Positions 33,252 to 38,233 of a stretch of 38,233 nt of DNA are shown here, piece by piece. How positions within the stretch are numbered: position 1 is the stretch's first letter; each line of letters starts with the position of its first letter. The position numbers and the translations under genes were made by a program. The stretch is from positions 1 through 38,233 of the forward strand of contig NZ_JANQCH010000007.1 in the NCBI RefSeq assembly GCF_024723325.1, read 5' to 3'. The notes beneath the pieces were generated by a model, which ran no database searches, had not been told where the DNA came from, and saw only the letters and a program-made list of their open reading frames with translations. This stretch comes from Agrococcus sp. HG114. Its GTDB lineage: Bacteria; Actinomycetota; Actinomycetes; Actinomycetales; Microbacteriaceae.

Positions 33252-33272
33252 CGATCGGCCGGATAGAGTACG

Positions 33273-33729
33273 TTACTCAGGCCGCCCGGTCGCTGGACGG
33301 ATCTCGACCCCTACCTTCATGATGGCCACCCGCATGGTTTCCTGGTTCACCTTGAGCGCTTCGGCGACCTGCGAGAGTGAGAGGCCGGATTCGTATAGGC
33401 GGGCAGCTTCACTCACCTGGTCTGCTGTAATCGACTGGCGACGGACGATGACGTTATTGGCGCGGAGGATGCCGATGATCGTGGACTTGGCGACGGCGTA
33501 GTCCTTCGCCAAGGCTGTCGTCGTGACCTGCCGAGTACCGAGCGACCACCTGCGCGCGGGCTTCGTTGTTCAGGCGCTTCCACTTGCGGCGAGGAGCCGT
33601 GACAGTGCGAGAGGTTTGAGCGTCGTCCGGCAAGGTCTCCGCGCCTGTCGTTCGAGAGCTGTCGTGAGAACCCCTGATCCGGCGCAGATTCTCGGTTTCT
33701 ACCCCTGTTGGGTATGGAACAGAGGTCAA
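33273..33729 (-). pseudogene. Frameshifted helix-turn-helix (resolvase-associated type) gene
   Basis: Two overlapping minus-strand frames join into one protein. The first (33729 down to about 33530) reads WKRLNNEARAQVVARYSAG. After a one-base shift the sequence continues TTTALAKDYAVAKSTIIGIL, then ITADQVSEAARLYESGLSLSQVAEAL, ending TGRPE at 33273. Both halves are helix-turn-helix units of the kind found in short actinobacterial proteins next to serine resolvases. The joint lies at about 33531, where removing one base from GCAGGTCACGACG restores the frame. This is a broken gene or a sequencing error. It marks the right edge of the accessory region. Confidence 0.7.
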
Positions 33730-33757
33730 TAAGGGCGACCGATGGTCGGAACCAGCG

Positions 33758-33792
33758 CATCGGGCCCGGATCCTCTGGATCCGGGCCCGATG
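33758..33792 (-). terminator. Very strong terminator hairpin after the glutaredoxin-like gene
   Basis: CATCGGGCCCGGATCC (33758-33773) pairs perfectly with GGATCCGGGCCCGATG (33777-33792): a 16-bp stem with a TCT loop. It starts 15 bases after the minus-strand stop at 33808. There is no T-run. It also separates host DNA from the island. Confidence 0.85.
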
Positions 33793-33807
33793 GCGTTCTC
33801 CGGCCGC

Positions 33808-34062
33808 TCAGAGCAGCGCGAGCGCCTTGAGCTTCGCCTCGACCTCGGCGTTCGTCGGCTCGACCTGGTGCGATCCGTCGGGGAAGACCACGACAGGGAT
33901 CTGCATGCGGCCTGAGATGCGCTGGGCCTCGCGGGCGGCGGCCTCGTCCTGCTCGAGGTCGATGTAGTCGTAGGCCACGGCCAGGCCGTCGAGCTGCTGC
34001 TTCGTGCGCCGGCAGTCGCGGCACCAGTCGGCTCCGTACATGCGGATCGTCGTGTCGGTCAT
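33808..34062 (-). CDS. Glutaredoxin/mycoredoxin-like protein
   Basis: This 84-residue thioredoxin-fold protein has the redox motif CRDC (MYGADWCRDCRRTKQQLD, Cys14 and Cys17), the cis-Pro stretch RMQIPVVVFPDGS and the C-terminal helix NAEVEAKLKALALL. Actinobacteria use such mycoredoxin-like proteins with mycothiol to reduce mixed disulfides, and a CxxC active site fits that role. The ATG at 34062 overlaps the DUF3054 stop (ATGA) and is directly preceded by GGAGGG. The strong hairpin at 33758-33792 ends the transcript. Confidence 0.88.
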   Translation of the reverse strand: MTDTTIRMYGADWCRDCRRTKQQLDGLAVAYDYIDLEQDEAAAREAQRISGRMQIPVVVFPDGSHQVEPTNAEVEAKLKALALL

Positions 34063-34484
34063 CCCTCCACCGTACGTGAGCGCCGGTCGCGCACGCGCCG
34101 CGCGGCCGCGGCCATGGCTCGCCAGCCGACGAGCAGCAGCAGGAGCGTGAGCGATGCGACGACCACGAACGGCACCGCCGTGCCCTGCCCCGCGATCGCG
34201 CGCAGCAGCATCCCGCCCACCGCCGTCACGAGCCAGACGGGCAGCCCCGTGCGGAGCGGAGCCGTCGGTGCTCGCCACGCGCGCGAGATGAGCCACCCGA
34301 GGGCGAGCGCCGCGAGGAACGGCCACGCGGTCGTCGCGAGCCCGAGCCCGGCAGCGCCGAGCACGCCTCCGCCCTCGTCGTGGGTGGCGCGCCCCACTGC
34401 TGCGAACGCCACGACGAGTGCCGCGTCGAGCGCGAGCGGGACGGCGGAGCGCGGCCGCACTCGGGCCTTCGATGGGGATGCCAC
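34059..34484 (-). CDS. DUF3054 membrane protein
   Basis: This 141-residue protein has four hydrophobic helices: LALDAALVVAFAAVGRATHDE, AAGLGLATTAWPFLAALALGW, WLVTAVGGMLLRAIA and PFVVVASLTLLLLLVGW. The pattern, with the early Arg and His and the P-F pair, matches DUF3054, a family of small actinobacterial and archaeal membrane proteins of unknown function. The GTG at 34484 lies 6 bases after a TACCGT hexamer on the minus strand. It is the first gene of a two-gene operon with the glutaredoxin-like gene. Confidence 0.8.
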   Translation of the reverse strand: MASPSKARVRPRSAVPLALDAALVVAFAAVGRATHDEGGGVLGAAGLGLATTAWPFLAALALGWLISRAWRAPTAPLRTGLPVWLVTAVGGMLLRAIAGQGTAVPFVVVASLTLLLLLVGWRAMAAAARRVRDRRSRTVEG

Positions 34485-34490
34485 CCCTCG

Positions 34491-34496
34491 ACGGTA
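34491..34496 (-). promoter_or_regulatory. Probable -10 element (TACCGT) of the DUF3054 gene
   Basis: On the minus strand TACCGT matches TANNNT and ends 6 bases before the GTG at 34484, predicting a leaderless mRNA. Confidence 0.45.
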
Positions 34497-34689
34497 GTCG
34501 GCCCGGATCGAGGTCGAGCAGCCGCGGGGCGGCGCTGCACCCAGGATCGAGAGGCGTGCTGAGGGCGGTGCAAGCGCAAGGAATCCCTCGCGCGCCGAAG
34601 ATCTCCTCCGCTTTGGTCGTAGTTCTCCGTATCGCCGTTACCGTCGCGGCAACCCGCACTCGCGGGTGCCTCTTCGAGATGGAGTCACG

Positions 34690-35892
34690 ATGCGTCTTTC
34701 CTCCTTGGCGGCCGCGACGACGCTGGGCCTGGCCCTCGCGCTCACGTCCGTCGCCCCCGCCTTCGCCGGCCCCGCGGAGCGCGAGGCCAACTGCGCCGCG
34801 CTCGGCGGCACCCTCAGCGGCAACGGCGCCAACCAGACCTGCACGGTGGTCACGGTCGTCGTCGCGCCGGACGTCCCCGCCGGGACGCCGACCACCGTCT
34901 ACAGCGCCGACCGCCCGGTCGGGGATCCGGTCACGGTCGACACGTCCCTGCCCGCGCGGCAGCCCGATCCCGCTGTCACGACGGAGGAGCGCAACGTCGG
35001 CGACGCGGTCGTCGTCGGCACGGAGCGGGCCGGCACTCCCGTCGTGACGGAGGAGGAGCGCGATGCCGGCGAGCCGATCAGCGAGAGCGTGATCGTGGCC
35101 GGGACGCCGACGTCCACCACGCGCACCGAGTTCGGCACCCCGGTCAGCGTGCAGACGCCCACCACGATCGACTGCGAGCGCGTGAACCACGAGCGTGCCG
35201 CACGTCCCGTCGAGCGGTGCGAGCGCGCGGCCCTCACCACGACCACCACGCCCACCACCATCGTGACCACGACGACGACGCCGCGGCAGCTGGTCACCAC
35301 GACGACGCAGCCGCGCGAGACGCTCATCACGACGACGACGCCGTTCACCGAGGTCTTCACGAGCACGCAGCAGCGCGAGCTCTGCACGACGCTCACGTAC
35401 CAGACGCAGATCGCCACCATGACGACTCAGCTGACGGAGCGCACCGCGACGACGACGCAGCCGACGACGCGGACGACGACCACGACGACGACGACCTACA
35501 GCTTCCCGCGCGGCACGGATGTGCCGACCCCGAGCGGCACCCCCACGGTCACGAGCTCCACGGCGCCCGGGACCCCCGTGGTGACGGAAGCCGTCGTCCC
35601 GGGCACGCCGATCGTGACGACCGGCACGCGCCCGGGACCCGAGGAGTCGGACACGACCTGCGCGCCGATCGCCCCGGTCGTCACCGTCACCGAGGGCGAC
35701 ACGCGGCAGCAGGTCGAGACGGCGACCGTGCCGGCCGAGCCGGTCATCACCGTGACGAGCGAGGACGTCGAGCCGCTCGTCGTGGAGACGGAGACGCCGG
35801 GAGCGCCCATCGTCACGACCGACACCCGCGGCACGGGTGAGACGTGCACGATCACGCCGGCAGCGGGGAAGCAGCGGGGAAGCGGCTGCTGA
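34690..35892 (+). CDS. Secreted threonine-rich repeat protein
   Basis: This 400-residue protein has a clear signal peptide (MRLSSLAAATTLGLALALTSVAPAFA, cut before GPAERE). The ATG at 34690 follows GGAG with 5-base spacing; a GTG at 34666 would add 8 residues before the signal. I do not recognise a catalytic domain. The mature part contains repeated units of the form xGTPVVT/xGTPIVTT (near 35030, 35570-35630 and 35800) around a central stretch of runs such as TTTTTPTTIVTTTTTP with regularly spaced QPRET, RQL and TQL inserts. Eight cysteines lie outside the T-runs, one of them the last residue. No LPxTG motif or membrane anchor is present, so it is probably released or held by other means. The T-runs could be glycosylated. 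Confidence 0.75.
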   Translation: MRLSSLAAATTLGLALALTSVAPAFAGPAEREANCAALGGTLSGNGANQTCTVVTVVVAPDVPAGTPTTVYSADRPVGDPVTVDTSLPARQPDPAVTTEERNVGDAVVVGTERAGTPVVTEEERDAGEPISESVIVAGTPTSTTRTEFGTPVSVQTPTTIDCERVNHERAARPVERCERAALTTTTTPTTIVTTTTTPRQLVTTTTQPRETLITTTTPFTEVFTSTQQRELCTTLTYQTQIATMTTQLTERTATTTQPTTRTTTTTTTTYSFPRGTDVPTPSGTPTVTSSTAPGTPVVTEAVVPGTPIVTTGTRPGPEESDTTCAPIAPVVTVTEGDTRQQVETATVPAEPVITVTSEDVEPLVVETETPGAPIVTTDTRGTGETCTITPAAGKQRGSGC

Positions 35893-35908
35893 CGTCCGGA
35901 TGACCGCT

Positions 35909-35938
35909 GACTGCCGCCTCCTCCGGGAGGCGGCAGTC
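35909..35938 (+). terminator. Terminator hairpin after the threonine-rich gene
   Basis: GACTGCCGCCTCC (35909-35921) pairs with GGAGGCGGCAGTC (35926-35938), a perfect 13-bp stem with a 4-base loop, 17 bases after the stop. Confidence 0.8.
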
Positions 35939-36042
35939 GGCGTTCGCGGGGCACCCCGCTCGAAGCCGAGACGACTCCGGCCCGTCGCCCTGCTCCAGCG
36001 GGGTGCGACGGCGCCGGCCCGGTGCTCCGGCATACTCGCAGC

Positions 36043-37263
36043 ATGGAGCACACCGCAGTGGCCGATCTCGACGTCGACGCGCTTCGCGCCGGGTTCCCCG
36101 CGCTCGCCTCCGGCATCGCGCACTTCGACGGCCCCGGCGGCACGCAGACGCCGGCCGTCGTGGGGGAGGCCATCGCGCGCACCCTCACCGGGCCGCTCTC
36201 GAACCGCGGCCGCAGCGCCGTGAGCGAGCGGAACGCCGACGACGCCGTGGCCGCGTTCCGATCCGCGTTCGTCGACTTCCTCGGCGCCGACCCGCGCGGC
36301 ATCGTCTACGGCCGCAGCGCCACGCAGCTGACCTACGACTTCTCGCGCGCGCTCGCGAAGCGGTGGCGCCCGGGCGACGAGCTCGTCGTGACGCAGCTCG
36401 ACCACGACGCGAACGTGCGCCCGTGGATCCAGGCCGCGGACCGCGTCGGGATGGCGGTGCGCTGGCTGCGGCTCGACCCGGCGACCGCGCAGCTGCGGCT
36501 CGACGAGCTCGACCGGGTCGTGACCGACCGCACCCGCCTCGTCGCCGTCACCGGCGCATCCAACCTGCTCGGCTCGAAGCCCGACGTCGCGCGCATCGCC
36601 GAGCGCGCCCACGCGGTCGGCGCGCTCGTGCACGTCGACGCCGTGCACCTCGCCGCGCACGACGCGATCGACCTCGGCACCCTCGGCGCCGACCTGCTGG
36701 TCTGCTCGCCCTACAAGTTCTTCGGCCCCCACTGCGCGGTGCTCGCCGCGTCGCCCGAGCTGCTCGAGACGATCCGGCCCGACAAGCTCCTGCCCTCGAC
36801 CGATGCCGTGCCCGAGCGCTTCGAGCTCGGCACCCTGCCGTACGAGCTCATGGCGGGCGCCACGGCGGCGGTCGACGTCATCGCCGGGCTCGGCGGCGAG
36901 CGCGGCGACCGGCGGGCGCGCATCGTCGCCGCGAACGCGCGCATCGAGCAGCACGAGCTGCGCCTGCGCGAGCGGATCGAGGCGCACCTGCGCTCGCTCG
37001 AGCCGCGGCTCACGCTGCACTCCGTCGCCGCCGAGCGCACCTCGACGCTCTTCGTGACCTTCGCCGGCCACGACCCGTTCGCGGTCAGCGCGGCGCTCGC
37101 CGAGCGCGGGGTGCTCGCGCCCGCCGGCACATTCTACGCGCACGAGCCGTTCCGCGCGCTCGGCGTCGGCGCGAGCGCGGGGCTCCGCGTGGGGCTCGCG
37201 CCCTACAGCAGCGACGACGACGTCGACCGGCTGCTCGAGGGCCTGAGCGCCGCGCTCGCCTGA
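36043..37263 (+). CDS. Cysteine-desulfurase-like PLP enzyme (class V aminotransferase family)
   Basis: This 406-residue fold type I PLP enzyme resembles SufS/NifS. The start MEHTAVADLDVDALRAGFPAL at 36043 is preferred to a TTG-type start at 36022. FDGPGGTQTP, GRSATQLTYDFSRAL, TQLDHDANVRPW, VHVDAVHLAAHDAIDLG (PLP-ring Asp) and LVCSPYKFFGPHCAVL with the Schiff-base Lys225 are all present. The usual catalytic loop RxGHHC is replaced by APAGTFYAHEP, with no cysteine there. It therefore probably belongs to the cysteine-desulfurase-like subgroup and may act as another PLP lyase or transferase. No iron-sulfur cluster genes are adjacent. Confidence 0.85.
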   Translation: MEHTAVADLDVDALRAGFPALASGIAHFDGPGGTQTPAVVGEAIARTLTGPLSNRGRSAVSERNADDAVAAFRSAFVDFLGADPRGIVYGRSATQLTYDFSRALAKRWRPGDELVVTQLDHDANVRPWIQAADRVGMAVRWLRLDPATAQLRLDELDRVVTDRTRLVAVTGASNLLGSKPDVARIAERAHAVGALVHVDAVHLAAHDAIDLGTLGADLLVCSPYKFFGPHCAVLAASPELLETIRPDKLLPSTDAVPERFELGTLPYELMAGATAAVDVIAGLGGERGDRRARIVAANARIEQHELRLRERIEAHLRSLEPRLTLHSVAAERTSTLFVTFAGHDPFAVSAALAERGVLAPAGTFYAHEPFRALGVGASAGLRVGLAPYSSDDDVDRLLEGLSAALA

Positions 37264-37280
37264 GAGCGCGCCGGCCGGCG

Positions 37281-38233
37281 CTAGGGTGCGAACACGAGGA
37301 TGCGGTCGTCGTCCTCGGCGGGTCGGCCGCGCCCGTCGGTGTTGCCGGTGAGCGCCCAGAGCGCGCCGTCCGGCGCCGCGGCGACATCGCGCATCCGACC
37401 CGATTCGCCCCGCCAGTGCACCGTCGAGGTCGCGAGGTCGTCGACGGGCACGCGCCGCAGCGACTCGCCGCGCAGGTTCGCGATCCACAGCGCCCCGTCG
37501 GCGAAGGCCATGCCGCTCGGGCTCGCCTCGCTCGGGCGCCACTGCTGCACGGGATCGACGAAGCGCGCGTCGCCCGCCGCCCCCTCGACCTCCGGCCAGC
37601 CGTAGTTCGCGCCCGGCTCGATGACGTTGAGCTCGTCCCACGCGTCCTGCCCGAACTCGGTCGCGTAGAGAGTGCCGTCGTCGTCCCACGCGAGGCCCTG
37701 CGGGTTCCGGTGCCCCAGGGAGTAGACGGGGGAGCGCGGATCGGGGTTGTCGGCCGGCACGGTGCCATCGGGCTCGAGCCGCAGGATCTTGCCGGCGAGG
37801 CTCGCGGGGGCCTGCGCGCGGGCGGGCGCGCCCGCGTCGCCGGTCGTGATGTAGAGCATGCCGTCGGGGCCGAACGCGATGCGGCCGCCGTCGTGGATGC
37901 GCGCGGCGGGGATGCCGCCGAGCAGCTGCTCGGGCTGCCCGAGCTCGCGAGCCCCGGGGCTGCCGCGCAGCGGCGCGCGCATCACGACGTTGCCGCCGTC
38001 GGTCGTCGCGCACCAGTAGAGGTGCCCGTCGTGCACGGCGATCCCCAGCAGGCCGCCCTCGCCGCGCGCCGCGATCCCGGCGATGCGCGCGACGAGCCGC
38101 GTGCTGCCGTCGCGGAGCACCTCGACGATCGCTCCCGAGTCGCGCTCGCTCACGAGCGCGCCGCCGTCGTCGGGGAACGCGATCGACCACGGCACCCGCA
38201 GCCCCGTCGCGAGCGTCGCGGGCGCCTCGAGCG
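37281..38233 (-). CDS. PQQ-type glucose/sorbosone dehydrogenase family protein, 5' end outside window
   Basis: This is the C-terminal about 317 residues of a six-bladed beta-propeller of the soluble glucose dehydrogenase/sorbosone dehydrogenase family, which oxidises aldose sugars with pyrroloquinoline quinone. The frame is open to the end of the window (ATGLRVPWSIAF...), so the start lies beyond 38233, and the GTG at 38195 is internal. Motifs include GGLLGIAVH, GGRIAFGPDGMLYITTGD, SLAGKILRLEPDGTVP, YSLGHRNPQGLAWDD and ATEFGQDAWDELNVIEPGANYGWPE. Family members are usually exported lipoproteins; the signal region is not visible here. Convergent with the PLP enzyme gene, with a 17-base gap. Confidence 0.9.
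   Translation of the reverse strand, partial: LEAPATLATGLRVPWSIAFPDDGGALVSERDSGAIVEVLRDGSTRLVARIAGIAARGEGGLLGIAVHDGHLYWCATTDGGNVVMRAPLRGSPGARELGQPEQLLGGIPAARIHDGGRIAFGPDGMLYITTGDAGAPARAQAPASLAGKILRLEPDGTVPADNPDPRSPVYSLGHRNPQGLAWDDDGTLYATEFGQDAWDELNVIEPGANYGWPEVEGAAGDARFVDPVQQWRPSEASPSGMAFADGALWIANLRGESLRRVPVDDLATSTVHWRGESGRMRDVAAAPDGALWALTGNTDGRGRPAEDDDRILVFAP

Noticed and set aside
35240-35500. CRISPR-like or tandem DNA repeat
   Set aside because: The ACG/ACC repeats are in frame Thr codons of a secreted protein, irregular in length, without spacers of constant size.
33808-38190. A 1460-codon open frame on the minus strand covering several genes
   Set aside because: It is a side effect of very high GC. 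Only its last 84 codons (glutaredoxin-like) are real; the rest is Arg/Ala/Gly-rich sequence antisense to, or out of frame with, well-supported genes.

Overview
The window is chromosomal DNA of a very high-GC actinobacterium. Sample 60-base lines of the flanks count to about 75% G+C. Gene content and order fit Microbacteriaceae or a near relative, although the genus is an inference. The evidence is the block recN-pyrG-NUDIX-xerD ... parA-scpA-scpB-rluB-tyrA-cmk-der, a 480-residue GapB-type glyceraldehyde-3-phosphate dehydrogenase, an FBP/FusB-like zinc-finger protein, a DtxR/IdeR-type iron box, frequent GTG starts, stop/start overlaps, and many TANNNT hexamers placed 6-8 bases before a start codon, as expected for leaderless mRNAs.

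Layout. 1-10723 (+): housekeeping genes. These are the 3' end of recN (DNA repair), pyrG (CTP synthase), a NUDIX hydrolase, xerD (chromosome dimer resolution), a VOC protein, then a tightly coupled run parA-scpA-scpB-rluB-tyrA-cmk-der covering chromosome segregation, 23S rRNA modification, tyrosine synthesis, CMP kinase and ribosome assembly. 10731-12883 (-): pyridoxal kinase and an MFS exporter. 12937-13792: an iron box and a siderophore-interacting flavoprotein. 13900-18652 (+): gapB, an FBP-domain protein overlapping an amidohydrolase, and an S10 serine peptidase. 18726-18799: tRNA-Pro(GGG).

18800-33730 is an accessory region at roughly 57-63% G+C. It opens with a short transposase remnant and a complete IS3-family element with a textbook C_CCA_AAA slippery site. 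A 417-base leader follows, then five co-directional genes with minimal gaps: a SNF2/RapA-type helicase, a type III-like beta-class adenine methyltransferase (Mod), a type III restriction helicase-nuclease (Res), an OLD-family ATPase-TOPRIM nuclease, and a PHP-domain plus SMC-like ATPase. All visible catalytic motifs are intact. I read this as a composite anti-phage defence island: a type III restriction-modification core with an extra DNA translocase and two extra nuclease/ATPase effectors. I do not recall a named system with exactly this set. A frameshifted helix-turn-helix gene closes the island.

33758-38233 returns to host-like DNA: a glutaredoxin/mycoredoxin-like gene coupled to a DUF3054 membrane protein (-), a secreted threonine-rich repeat protein (+), a cysteine-desulfurase-like PLP enzyme without the usual catalytic cysteine loop (+), and the 3' part of a PQQ-type sugar dehydrogenase (-) that runs off the window.
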